Shown: positions 12,101 through 24,696, counted from the first letter of the stretch. The stretch: DNA of 64,000 nucleotides from Neelides folsomi (GCA_034687125.1 JAQGBZ010000202.1:51233-115232); one strand, 5' to 3'. Numbers and translations are program-made. The notes: a model not told the origin generated them from the letters alone.

Positions 12101-15100
12101 CCAAAATTACATGTTACTTATTATATGGGAAACTTACGACAAGGTCGGGGTTTCGAAATAAAAAAATCTCATAGTCTCCAATGAAAAACCGATAAATGTG
12201 TATAAATTAATTGGCCATGGTTGCCCTGCATTAACTGTCATGTCAAAGACCTCGGATAGTTCGATAGAAATAAGCACTTGATGACAGTTTAAAGACTCGA
12301 GGTTAAAAATACAAATTCATTAAATTTTCAATCATGTTTTTATTCAGTTTTGAATCTCTTCCAATCTTTTCTTCGAGTTGTTCTACTAAACAATGTTCTA
12401 CTATGCAGTATTTGTACCTTTGGGTTATAGTAAATGAAGATGTCTCTAACAAAAGTATATTGACCTAAATATACTGCTATACATGCATAAATATTTGTAT
12501 TGTTCAATGGAAGTTCTCTCTTTAATTTTTAATTGTAAAAAACATTAAAATATTTTAAAGGCTTTAACAAGCTATAGGAATTTGGAGTAATTAATGAAGT
12601 TGGAATGACTGATGGAATTTTTATTTCCTTTAAATTGGACGTCGCCATAAAAAGCAATTTTAATGAACTTTAAGTATCTCCAATTAGGAAAACTAGAATA
12701 AAATAATTCATCCCGAATTCTTTAAAATTTGAATAGCGGATGTGCTGGAAGAATTGGAATGGCCCAAGGACCAAAGTGCATCTTATCGTAAAGAGGAAAC
12801 TCATTGTTTGCCAAATAAAGTGAGTAGGTGGTCGGAGGAAGGTGGCGGGCATCTGTGATCTTCGTCTTAAGCAAGTCTTAAGTATGGCAAAAAAAAGTTG
12901 ATAAATGAATTGAATAAAATGGAACTTTGCAGATTCCTCGTAGACAACAATTCGTAGAGACGTGGTTGTTAAGATAAGGACCGGTGATGAAAATAAATAC
13001 CGTGAGGATAAAAGGGGACCGGAATTTAATTTAATGGACCCGGGTAATTTCGTATGGGCGGGTTTCAAAAATAAAATGTTATGTAAGGAGGAGTGTGGGC
13101 TGTCTGAGTCAACACCGAAATGTTATTGTTTTCCTAAGCTGAGATGCTTTTAGTGTATTATTTTGCGGGTCTGCCGGTGGGATTCGGGTCAGGAGTCTCG
13201 GAGGAGCTCGGGAGTGAAAGTGAGAGGCTGGATGGAATTAGACGGACGGAAATCCATCATTTTCTCGATCTCACTCTCGAGATCTCAACTCAGTCGGTCG
13301 ATTCCATCAGGATGGGACCAGGAGAGAAATGCTTGTCGAGTTTTGATGGACAGATTACACGGCCCTCAGCCCGACCTGGCACTCCTCCACCTCATAACTC
13401 ACTGACAAAGACACACTTCGGAAGCTCGAAAAGACAACGACCTTTCCCGACCATCCATTCTCACTCATCCTCATTCGAATATGTCAATTGCGGAACTTTT
13501 TTTCAAAAGACCAACAAAAACACTTTTTACCAATTTTACCAACACTCATAAACTCATAATTCATTCGTATAAGTATTTAATGAAGTTTTCCGCATGTTCT
13601 AATGTAAGTTCTTTGTAAATAAATTGTCTTTGACATTTATCTTAACTTTTAGTTTATAACGTTTATAAGAATTCATTTTAATTTTGGTTTAAAAAACATG
13701 AAACATTCTGATTCGTAGCTATAAGAAGGCTTTCCTTTTATACGACTAAATAATTAATTTTTAAGAGAAAACTTTATTTTTAAACTACACTTTTTAGAAT
13801 AGTGAATAAACTTTATTAAAACTTGAAAAACTTATAATAAAGGAAACAAAGTTTTCCTAGAAAATGGAATTTATTAATAATGTGATTTTTATAACTTTCT
13901 AAACACCGTTGCTATTTCGGTTTATGTTCGGTTTACAATTTATTTACTTTTTTACGACTTTGACAAAACATTAAGTAAGAATTTCCAAATAAATACAATT
14001 AATCTCAGAGACATGCGAATAATTTACACCCACATGTGATTTTGGAAAGTTTTCCAATCAAGTGGAACAGATGGGGATGAATCTGAACAAGACTTTAGGA
14101 ATTTATGGAAAAGGATTTAAAAGGAGGCGAAGTAAAGAGAATAAAACTCCTCTTAAACTCCCCCTCTCCCAATTCACTTTGACACGAAAAAAAGAGAATC
14201 AATCTCCTTTCAGTTTAAATCCATTCTCAAATTGGTCCTTATGTTGAAAGAGACTTGAAGGTTGAAGATGTATTCGAAGACATGAAGTTCCCCTAATCTC
14301 CTCATCCGCACCTTATACACATTACTAAATATTTATTTATCTACTTACTTCTCCATGTATTGTACAATGGAGAAAACTCGTAAAAACTTCTAAAGAAACG
14401 ACAAGAAATCTTAGAAGCTCTTAGGATATTAAGCTAACAAGGAACAGCTTTTTACTCTATTGATATTGATATCCCATTACTTTTTTCCTCTTCTTACTAA
14501 CATTGATATTTATCAGTTTGCAAAGTTATTTTTATCTGGACAAAATCAACAAATGTTCATAAATACAGATTTGCTTGTTATTGAATATTTTCTTTCTTGT
14601 AATTGACGAAGTTTTCCAATTATGAGATTATATGAACCGAAAGAGTCACATTTACTTTTTAACAAAATAAAGTGTGTGGATTGACATGAAAGGAAGAGGA
14701 ATGAGGTCAACGGCAAGGAAATTCTTCTTTTTCTCATTTCCCCCATTTATCATGTTCGCTCAACCATGGGACTCATTTCTTGAAATTGACAAAAGTGTTG
14801 GTCGCGTCATTTTTACGCCATTTTGATACCTTTCCTCATTGATCTCTGGCTTCTAATAAATATAAATTTTATCATTACCTCATATTATATAAGTATTGCC
14901 GTATGTTCTATTTATATCTAACTTAAGTATTAATAAGAAGAATTGACAATCTTGAGATAATTTGATAACATAATCTTAAATCTTAAGTATGGTATATGCT
15001 CTGTAGTTAATTTGGATCAAATTCCTTTGATTTTTAATTATTTCCCTCGGGACCGAACATAAAAAACCCTGAGTGGCAGGTCATCCGTTTTTACCCAAAG

Positions 15101-18100
15101 GAGAATGTTTTCTAAGCTCCATATTTTGACCTAACATAATACCATCTGACATACACCGAGCTGTTTTAACAAATCCTGCTGTCAATTTGGGTTTATTCTT
15201 ATATTTATAATTGAGAGTTTTGTCCCAAGAGCATTAAGTTTCATGTGTCATGTCAATTGTCAAAGACGTCGAGAGAACTTTCTTGCCAGCTATGTAGTTT
15301 CAAGTTATACACAAAGTGTTTTCTTCCATGCTTACTTAGCTCTTGTCTAATTTCAAGCCTGATTTGAAATACCAATTCGATTTTTCAAACTTCTCTTTTT
15401 ATATTGGTTTTGCTTATTTAGTAACCATTATTCTTAATTTGAGTCAAAATGACTTTCGCAAAATCAGTAAACTGATTGATTGTTATACATTTAGTAAAGT
15501 CAATGAAATAATTTAATCTTAAATAAAAACATCAATAGAAATCTTAATGATAATGATTTAATTTTTTAAATTCACTTCAAAGCACTTTAAGATTTTTCCA
15601 ATCTAATTTTACCAAGTTTTAACACAATTTCAGTTTGTTTGGGTTGAAGTGAGCGACGTGGGTGAAGTGGTGAGGAAGAATGTCGTGTGAATTCAATTAA
15701 ACGTGATTGGGTTAGATTGGCGAGAGTGTTTTATGCCAAAGTTTGGATATTTGTGAGCCTATTTGCCAAATCCTTAGTGAGAGCTTGGGTCGGGCAAAGA
15801 ATTTAATTCCTCTCTGTGGGAGTGTTGGTGCTTCTGGTGCTCCCGGTTGATTAGTCGATAAGACAAGGGGATGAAGGAGAAGGTTCAGTTCACTCTATTT
15901 CCTCTCCCAGATAGATAATTCCAGACTCCATTTGCATTCTTTTCCATTATCCACATTCTTCTCATTTGCCCGTGCTGCCGCGAACGGCTCCTCACCCTCC
16001 GCCTTAACTCACGAACGTCTTAATTTTGGCGGAGGGATGAATGGATCCCCGTCGGCAGATGTGAGAACTTCATCTCTCTTCCCCAGACCCTTCCGAGAGC
16101 TAGGAAGACAATGGGAAGAGAAATAAACAATACAAGGGCCTTGTTCTCCTCCCGCAATTTCCGGGAATGGATGAAGAGAGATGAAGAGTTTGTGCAGCTA
16201 AGCGGAGATATTCATTACCTCATTAACGGCCCTCCATCCTCAGTTCCAAATGACCTAAGAGGAATACGCTCTGAACCTTTATTATCAATCCCTTCATATT
16301 TCTCCTTCACCCTGACGCACAATACTCCTTTTTACATTATGTGCCTAAATGAGTCTCTTTCAAATGATAGCTTTCTCCCTATTCTATATAATTCACTAAC
16401 TATCCTACACTTTGTATTTGTAAAATGCATATCTGTATTTACGCAATGAATAATATCTTTCCATATTCAATAAAATAAGTAATACATAAGTTTGTATCAT
16501 TACATGCTTACATATGGTACATGGTATATTGAAGCTGGTATGTAATTAAAGGTTCGTTATGTTCACAATGTCTGGCTTCAGTTTATGAACTAATCCACAT
16601 AAGGATGCTATATAACTAAATATATTACACACCATGTTTACTTCATTATTTCTTTCCTCATTAAAAGAGATATTTTTACGTTTACGTTTAAAGGTGTTGG
16701 TGCTGGTTAATTAATGTTTTGGTTAGTTCATCAAATGGGAAGCGGAAAAACTGCGGAAGGGTTTGATGAGTATGAAATATCTGTATGAGAGTCTTACATA
16801 TTAGAAATCTAGAAGCAATCCGGGTCTTTTACAGCGATGTGCCGTTGGTGTGTGAATGAATGGGTGGAGATGCACGTGGGGTTTTTCCATCGGGAGTTTG
16901 GAGTGTATTTTGGTAGGAATGCGAAGTGTCCCCGCAGAGCTAATCTGAGGATTGAGAGATCGGAGGGAAACAAAGCGGGGATTTCTCCTACCATGCCACA
17001 GGAACTTGGGATATCTTCTTGGCCCCGTCAGTATACCGGTGTACATGGACGGTGACGGGTGTGGTAACCTGCCCCATTCGGGCGGATGCCACACTTGCCA
17101 TCAACATCAATCCATCGCTTCAATTCCGGTCCCGATCCTCAAGCATGAAAAAGTGGATCATAGCTTCAATATATTCAGTGATTGTGATTCCAATTATTCC
17201 TTTATTCCATATTTTAATATTCCTTTAATCAAGTTATTAATCCTACTATTTTCTATTCTTATATTCCTATATAGGTTTTGAAAATTTTTCGTGGTTGATT
17301 AAATAATACAGATATCTATGAGGTTCTTAGTGATACAATCTTTGGGAAATGAGAAATGAAGCCATTGGGAATAAATTATGAGTTTGAATTGATTCAAAGT
17401 ACAGATAGCTGAGAAAGTAAATATTAGCATAAAGAAACTACATACCTTACATACAGATATGTAGGTATTACATATCGGACATATCGGATAGAACACATTT
17501 ATTATACGTGCTTTTAACTAGAAATTAAGTATGGTAGGAGTTATATAAAGAGTCTCATGCCTTTGGATTTATGGATATCGTATTTTGATGTGAAAATGTT
17601 GGTCTTCATTGTGGATTGAAATATACGAGGAAGGAATAACTGTTGAGCCCAAATGTTTAGAATTTATTTAAAGCCGGATCGCCCAAAGATGAAAACCTCA
17701 GATGTTGACTTTCACTTTCGGTCAAATTCCGAATTACAGCCATTGAGAGTTTTCCGTATGATCTTTGAAGCTCGTCCTTTCATGAACGGCTTTTCCTCCT
17801 CTTTGAAAAGAACTTCAGTTCGTCATAGTTCCCATTCCAAACTACACGAGGAATCATGAAAAAACCCAGGCGGGGAAATGGAGTCGGATGCGACCTCATA
17901 AATATTTCCATCTTAAATTCCAATTAAATTCAAATGGGAGTGAGACGTTTACTTCGTCGTCGTTCCCAATAGTCCCTTACAACTTTTTATTCCCATTTCA
18001 TCAAATTGGAATTCAGCGATTCTGGAAAGATGGAAGGAATGTAAAATTGTAAAGGAGAAAAGACCAAACGATCCGAACGTGAAGTTACATAGAAAGGAAG

Positions 18101-21100
18101 GAAGGTTATTCCAATGGCTTTATAGGCAAAATTTCTATTCAATTTGCTTTTATATGGTTTGGAAAAGAAATAAATGGACCAATGTATCAATCCTTTAATT
18201 CTTAAAAGGAAATTACAATTCCTCCTGGGTCAATTTAAAAGACAACAAAATGAAATTAATAAACCGGAGGACAATTAGGGTTAAATTCTCATTCGTCCGA
18301 ATCCACTTATTGTAAAACAAAATACAAGAATTTAAACCGTTTATTTCAAAGTAGTTAATTGAATTGAAACATTCCATTTATCTTAAAAGGGTGGTTTTGA
18401 AATTACCTGTTGCAAATAATGTTGTTTTGTAGGGTTTTAATTACTTTCAAAACGTTTCAAACATCACATCAAAGAAAGTTTATAAACAATACGAGACTTT
18501 ACGCGAGACGTAGTTCTGTCAAAAACAATTTTGAATTTCATAACAAAATTAAAATTACTTTACTGAAAAATCCATTATTATATTTATAGTACTAACATTA
18601 AGTAATATATCGACTTTTAATATAGTAGTTACAAAATTATTTACATAATATTAAAACGTTTATACCATATTTACTATACCACATAAATATTACATTAAAT
18701 ATTATAACACTATTCGATGTATAGCCTTAATAACAAATTGTATTATTATATTTTAATATTTATTACATTTACAATTAGTATAAGACCCTGAACATATCTG
18801 TAGTTTAATTATTAATGAAACTATTAAGATCAAGTTAAACTTTAAACATTTCATTAATTCATGAAAATTACTCAAACTTTACCATAAAAGGAAATACGAG
18901 TAATTTATAAATACAAAGAACGATTAATGCGAACCCCGAGCGGGTTAAATTGAGTCTTCATTCTAAGATTGCTTTCAATTTCCCATTATGACCTCAAAGG
19001 TGATAGTGTAAAAGCATTGGAAATTCCCTTTTACCTTTCCTGAGGCGTAGAGGAATTCGTTTCTTGCATTGATCTCATGCCTTTTGATGTTTCCTTTCAG
19101 ATGAACCAGACTCCAGCGGATTTATCGAAGTTCTTGCGATTGTTGGAGCAATCGTTTTACTCATCATCACTTTCCCCGTTGCCATCTTCTTCTGCTTCAA
19201 GGTACATAGGGATTTTATTCAGAATTTCCTTATTTATTCAATTTCCTCGTTCCATTTCCCCTCAGGTTGTTCAAGAATATGAGCGTGCGGTGATATTCCG
19301 ATTGGGGCGACTTCGTCGTGGAGGTGCAAGGGGGCCTGGAATATTTTTCATCCTTCCTTGCATCGACGCTTACCGATGTGTCGACCTAAGGACCGTTTCC
19401 TTCGACGTTCCGCCTCAAGAAGTATGTTTTATTTATTTAATTACATTAATTAATCTTTTATAAAAGTCAATTCTCAGAAAACGAGCATCAATTCACTCGC
19501 TGGGAGACTTCCCTTTTCTCACATGTTTGAATTCCCTTGAAATGATTTTATTAACTAAATTGGGTTATGGTTTGATAAAGCGTTCGTATAATTAAGTTTG
19601 GTTTTCATTAGAGCAGATGGTTTCAAATTACTGAACTAACATCATCAACTCATCGATTTGACATTCATCTCAAATTGAAATCCTAATCCTAAGCACACAA
19701 AACTTTACACGCCGACAGTCTGTTTAAGTCTCTTTTCAACTCTTTTACCTTTAAATCCCCACCTTCGTGCTTCACATATTCATATCTAACCAGAATGGAG
19801 ATTTTAATTCCCAGGGATCATTTGGACAGATCAAATAGTCTTTTGTTTAATTTAATTCTCTATTTTATTCTATGCATCAATAGTCAATAGTGTTATCAAT
19901 TGAAACAGGATCTTCCATTTCCACCCATTTTATCTGTAAGTGGAAATGGCGTTTTATTTGAGAGGAAATCGTTTTAATTCAATTTACTTCATCATGAGCC
20001 TTCTTTGTTTCTTTCCCCTAGAAAATCACAGGAAAAGTTCAATTGGTCAATTAGCCATAATACCATAGACACTAACTAACAAAGTAAAAGCAAACTTTTC
20101 AACTTCTAACAAGATTTAATTTCTCTTGTCAGGGATTTAAAAGCCTCGAGGAAATTCAATTAAAACACAATGAAATGTTTATTTTCTCAACCCAATTTGA
20201 TGAAAATATATAAGAAAAGTTTGACCCTACAAAAAGACATTAAATTGTTAAAACAATACATTTTACAGATACTGGCAGTTATAAAACAAACACTTTCTAA
20301 AAGTACTTTAGAATATACCACTAATACCATATACCAATATCTGGTAAATTTTCATTATCATCATCCAAAATTATTTCCATACAGATTCATAAGTATAATT
20401 TATAACCATTTGAAAATTAATTGTTCTTCGGATAATACAGTCCTGAGTGAGTGAGCATGTTTTGATTTTCCTAACTTTTCCCCCAAGCTTCATTAATTGG
20501 AAAGCCAACTTTTCCCTCACTGACCTCTAATAACCCTGATGAGTGTGTTGATGAGTAATGGAAGGAATCCGTGGGATTTGTTGTCAGGTCCTTTCGCGCG
20601 ACTCGGTGACTGTCAGTGTCGACGCCGTGGTTTATTACCGGGTACGTTTAAAGAGGAGGAGGAACCGAACCACTCAATCATTTCCTATCACAGGTCTCTA
20701 GTCCCATCTGGGCGACGAACAATGTGGAGGACTATAGGTATACTTTCGATTAAATACCCGCTAACAAATTGTCCTCCTCACCATCCCTCTCATAATTGAT
20801 GGAGAGATGATGAGCTATTAATATACGACACCCAGAGAAGTTCCTCTGTCTTGGGAGTCATTTAAACATAATTATCCCTTGGCCTTCATCCAGATGCTCA
20901 CTCATATTCTTAAATATTGTTCCCCTGTCTCCGACTTGACATGATGAGTCCTAATGTGTCTCATATCAATCTTTTATTCTGGCAGGAAGACAGAATTTTC
21001 TCTTTAACCCTACATTATTTCTAAACATATTTCTATACACTCATGATGTAAAATAAAAGTATCCGAGTTGTATGAATGATCTCTAACTCTAACATTAGAT

Positions 21101-24100
21101 AATAGATTGAAGTGTATTAGTAGGTAACTGTAGGTAAATGCTTTTATTTTAATATCGTTATGTCTGTACAGTAAGTATACCATTGGTATTGGTTGGTCTG
21201 TAAGTATTTTACATATAATTTTATTAGTATAATGGTGAAGGGTTTAAAGGGTTAAAGTGATTTAATAAAGCAAAAAGAGTTTTTAAAATTTGAGCCGCTT
21301 TTCTCTTTTGGGATTTGGATAAAAAAGTGAAGAGCTGAGAGGAATCTGCTCAAGAAGTGGAGTGAAATATGTTCTGCTCCATGAAGGATCCACTAGAGGT
21401 TTTTATCTTCTCATCTTACAAGACACAAAAGAGAGAATCTTTATTTAAAATCTCCAAGACTCTCGTCTTTTTCCTGTTCTGAGCGTGTCTTTCTTCCTAA
21501 GGCGTCTCAAGTGCTCAAACATCTCGGTGTTTAGGAGGGAAATGATCTGTTTATGTTACAAGAAATAGGCCATGTAAACACCCTTTGAAAATACATAATG
21601 CATCACATTACCGACATAAAATGAGCATTTATTATTCTTGTATCAATTTTCATTACATAAATATTTGATAATTATCCCAACTTTCTCCTTTTATTATTCA
21701 ACAACAAATGTCTTCATTGAAACTTAAATAACATACAAAAAAGACCTAATATTAAGTATGTATTACATTAGTACCTGTTAAATTAGTATTTATACCACAA
21801 TCATTTCAATAAGGGAAAACTCAAACAACTCGTTTTCTGAGCCTTTAATTATCATTTAAATTATAAATCTTTGATATTTCATTTAGAAATATTTAAGAAT
21901 AAGATTTCATTTTCAGATTTTAACTCATGACTCGGTCACAGTGGCTGTTGATGCCGTGGTTTATTATCGAGGTACTAACACATTTAATCAATTTATTTAT
22001 CATACAATACTCTAGCATATCAATAACATATTTATTTATGCATACGAATGCTTTCCTACATTGAATGCAACAATTGAGCAAAATGGTTTCAAATGATAAT
22101 TATGCACAATCATTTATTCACTAATGAGACTAATGACGAAAAACTTTGTTTGACAAGTTTACAATCCGACTGTGGCGGTGAGCAACGTCGTCGACTTCAG
22201 GCAAGTTTCATACAAATCTCAATCCTCCAATGGAGAGATTAAAGGAGGGCCAAGGGCTAAGAGAAAGTTTATCATCACTTTAATTAAACGGCACATTTCC
22301 TCCCTCGCTTAATTAATTTCCACAAGGGGTAGAAGATGAGATTTTGGTTGTTTTCAGCCATTCGACGCGACTTCTCGCGGCCACGACGCTCAGGAATGTT
22401 CTTGGGACGAAGAACTTGGTGAGTTTCGTACGTACCTCGCACTCCGCACTTTCCTCTGGTAAAATCCTTTATGTCTTTACTCCCTTGTGTCTTAAGGCGG
22501 AGATTCTCTCGGAGCGTGAGACCATTTCCCACACGATGCAGGCATCCCTCGATGAAGCCACAGACCCTTGGGGCGTTAAAGTAGAACGTGTGGAAATGTA
22601 AGATGAAAACGACCAAGTCCATCAACGAATCATCAAAGGCCCCTTTTAATTTACTCTTTAATTCAAATTATTAATTTACTTTCACATACACTCATCTACT
22701 ACAGATAGAATACTATATAGAATACGGCTATCATTTCCACATAGAATACGGATATCCATGGAGGCTCAATTTTACAGGATAAGGAAATGTTAGCCTAGAA
22801 TATTATTAAGTAGAATACTATGCATATTTAATGCACTTTTTATATAAGTATGATATTATAGGTAGACCTTACGTTTCAATTTTTATTCCAATAATTTTAA
22901 TATTACTATTTTATAAACAAATCAAGGTAGATGAATTTAAACATAAAGGAGGAAAAAAGATACAATATCTTAGGAGGGATATTTGAGTAAAATTGGTAAA
23001 AAGGAGCCTTTATCTTGAAACTTGAGAGGTTGATCCATTTAAATAACAATGTGCACGTGGAGAAAATAAAAGTGAAAGGTATACCACCCAAACACATAAA
23101 GGTTTGCGCCATCCCTCGTTTGACATTGGCCAAGGAGGGCGCAACCTTTTTGTGTTTGGATTGTTTAAGAAAGAATGACGTCCGGAATATTCATTAAGGC
23201 CATGAAAAGAAATGAGGATCTTATGAAGTCTTAGGTTCCTGTGAGAAGAATTCTTCCATCCTCCATTTACGTGAACGAGGAGTTGTTATAATCTATCGGT
23301 GAAATAAGAAGTTCTGTCTTTCCGTCTTTTCATTTTCTTTCACAACTCTCCAGCTCCCTCCCCGATCTCCTTTCCACTGGAGGAGAGAAGATGAACAGAA
23401 CGCCTTGAGGATCCTTTATTTCTCGATCCCTCTCTGGGAACCTTGGAGTGGAAAGAAATTTAAGTAGCTATGAGGATTTGTGGAACAAAAGGAATTTCTC
23501 TTATAAAAGGCCAAGATGGGGGATAAAGTTAAGGGCGTGAGGCGGCGTGTTGCAAAAATTTCATCAGTTCACGTCTAATGCCCCTTTTTTTCATCTTCTT
23601 GACTTTTATCATATTGCTAGTGTGTACTTTACCTACAAATATGGTCCATTTTGTATAAAATATAACTTCACCTTATTTGCACCATTATAATTTTATGAAT
23701 ATTAAATCATTTCAAATTCTAACCCTTAACTTTAATTTAATTAATAAAAAATTTTGGTTTTTGCACTAACCCACAAATAATATTTTACATGTCAATTTAA
23801 CAATAATTTTAATTACAGCAAGGATGTGAGACTTCCAGTACAACTTCAGGTAATACAACAGTATCAATTTATTTTTGATTATATTCTCAATATTCTGACT
23901 TCAATGAGATAAATAATTGTTGTTTAATAATTATCTAATATTATTATTATAATTATTATTTTATTTAAGTGCAATATGAAATTGACAATGTGATTTTTGC
24001 TTACAGAGAGCAATGGCAGCAGAAGCCGAAGCAGCTCGCGAAGCTCGGGCTAAAGTCATTGCTGCAGAAGGAGAGATGAAAGCTTCTCGGGCACTCAAAG

Positions 24101-24696
24101 AGGCGTCTGATGTCATGATCGAAAGCCCAGTCGCTCTTCAGGTACTAATCCACTTTGACATTTTGTTAAACACATCTAATTCCCATTTTTGTCAATAGTT
24201 TATGTTAACGTGGAAGAAACTACTTTATCAGTGATTGCTAAATTCAATGTTAATCTTTTGTGGCAAAATAAGTTTTATTGTATACTTTTTATACCTTAAA
24301 AACATCCTTTTGTAACATTTTACTGATCAATATTTTAAGACCTATAGTTAATTAGTAGTTTTACTACTAAATATAATTTATTACACTTATAATTAAATGC
24401 ACAAGTAACAATAATGCACTCAAGATGGACTAAATTGCATTGTTAAATAAATGTATGTAAGTAATGTAGTTAAGAAAAGAACCAAAAAGTATGCAAGAAA
24501 CTTATTTTCCACTATAATGAAATATTATATTTTAAAATTTTATATTTTTATTTTTTAGCTACGATATCTTCAGACTCTCAACACAATATCTGCCGAGAAG
24601 AATTCCACAATTATATTTCCCATCCCTATCGACATCCTCGCTCCGTTTCTTACAGGAAGAACAAAGAAAAAGGCGCCTAAAGAAGACGAAGGATAA
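9113..24696 (+). CDS. mec-2-like: Stomatin (MEC-2/band 7 family) membrane scaffold protein
   Basis: Exons: 9113-9281 (1a), 19101-19201, 19266-19421, then one of two exon pairs (20588-20641 + 20694-20737, or 21917-21971 + 22159-22201), 22358-22418, 22497-22597, 23819-23849, 24007-24141, 24559-24696. With exon 1a the protein has 329 residues. Residues about 64-89 are a hydrophobic hairpin containing the conserved proline (Pro82 in TFPVAIFF). The SPFH/PHB domain follows: [16 protein letters not shown], the cassette at about 143-175, [24 protein letters not shown], and the coiled coil [18 protein letters not shown]. The C-terminus is short and lysine/acid-rich, without a long MEC-2 tail. Stomatins form oligomeric scaffolds on the inner plasma-membrane leaflet, bind cholesterol and tune ion channels such as DEG/ENaC. 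Two or three first exons in phase 1 imply alternative promoters. All joins keep frame, so the family call is very secure; the mix of isoforms is inferred. Confidence 0.93.
9282..11482 (+). other. Intron/promoter stretch between stomatin exons 1a and 1b
   Basis: Apart from the hairpin element at 9458-9533, this stretch has only short ORFs. The minus-strand frame at 10543-10809 (88 codons) resembles no family I know and has no matching splice sites. The promoter of exon 1b should lie in the last few hundred bases. Confidence 0.45.
9458..9533. mobile_element. Short hairpin MITE with TA flanks
   Basis: A 76-bp near-palindrome. The left arm reads CAGAGTGCGCTATAAGTGTC and continues to a T-run; the right arm is its near-complement ending GCGCACCCAG. 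TA dinucleotides flank it at 9456-9457 and 9534-9535, as expected for a Tc1/mariner-type insertion. It lies about 175 bp into the intron after stomatin exon 1a and has no coding capacity. A simple structured RNA hairpin is the alternative. Confidence 0.6.
11483..11660 (+). CDS. Alternative first exon 1b of the stomatin gene
   Basis: ATG at 11483 opens 59 codons ([20 protein letters not shown]...) that end one base into a codon at donor GTAAAA (11661). This is the same phase as exon 1a, so it joins exon 2 at 19101 with a split GAT (Asp) codon and gives a 332-residue protein. The encoded tail is serine- and lysine-rich, basic and probably cytosolic, and differs fully from the 1a tail. Its own ATG, separate position and matching phase suggest a separate promoter. 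No homology was recognised in this tail. Confidence 0.65.
11661..19100 (+). other. Large stomatin intron with GC-rich islands
   Basis: A 7.4-kb intron between exon 1b and exon 2. It holds a foldback element (12057-12172) and GC-richer islands at about 12950-13490 and 15640-17150, in which several frames are open for 60-135 codons (13144-13551, 15932-16126, 16111-16449, 16837-17055 on plus). None resembles a protein family, and I found no ATG frame with a strong phase-1 donor in them. They could be enhancers, CpG-like promoters of further first exons, or noncoding RNA exons. Confidence 0.5.
12057..12172. mobile_element. Foldback element with 40-bp arms
   Basis: Arms at 12057-12096 and 12133-12172 are about 90 percent complementary inverted repeats. 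The outer part is ATGAGATTTTTTTATTTC and the inner part contains ACCCCGAC. The spacer is 36 bp. There is no coding capacity. It looks like a MITE or the hairpin of a small structured RNA; no clear target duplication was found. Confidence 0.6.
20588..20737 (+). CDS. Stomatin alternative exon pair A (A1 + A2)
   Basis: A1, 20588-20641, encodes [19 protein letters not shown]2, 20694-20737, encodes [14 protein letters not shown] plus the first two bases of a Ser codon. Acceptors are TTGTCAG and ATCACAG; donors are GTACGT and GTATAC. The 52-bp intron between them is in phase 0. The pair totals 98 nt, the same as pair B, enters in phase 0 and leaves in phase 2, so it can replace pair B exactly. There are no stops or damaged splice sites, and the [13 protein letters not shown] core is intact. 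This argues for a used copy and against a decayed one. It covers the SPFH strand region around residues 143-175. Confidence 0.85.
20738..21916 (+). other. Intron between stomatin pairs A and B
   Basis: 1179 bp separating the two alternative exon pairs. It is far too long for splice-site crowding to force exclusive use. No further exon copy was seen in it. Any elements controlling the choice between pairs would be expected here, but I could not identify them by eye. Confidence 0.6.
21917..22201 (+). CDS. Stomatin alternative exon pair B (B1 + B2)
   Basis: B1, 21917-21971, encodes [18 protein letters not shown] plus one base; B2, 22159-22201, completes that codon and encodes [14 protein letters not shown] plus two bases. 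The intron between them is in phase 1, where pair A has phase 0. B2 ends at a GC donor (AG|GCAAGT at 22202), matching the strong consensus for GC-AG introns. Pair B is closer than pair A to stomatins I remember (for example the NAT-SVTNVED segment of MEC-2), so it is probably the ancestral version. Confidence 0.87.

Noticed and set aside
13144-13551. 135-codon plus-strand ORF in the stomatin intron
   Set aside because: The minus strand and other plus frames are similarly open in this GC-rich island, there is no family similarity, and no splice donor in the right phase was found.
19077-19463. Single ORF reading through stomatin exons 2 and 3
   Set aside because: It uses the wrong frame for exon 2 and reads through a 64-bp intron; the spliced frame gives the conserved hairpin and SPFH sequence.
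20588-20737. Pair A as a decayed pseudo-exon
   Set aside because: All four splice sites are consensus, there are no stops, total length equals pair B and conserved SPFH residues are kept, which decay would not preserve.
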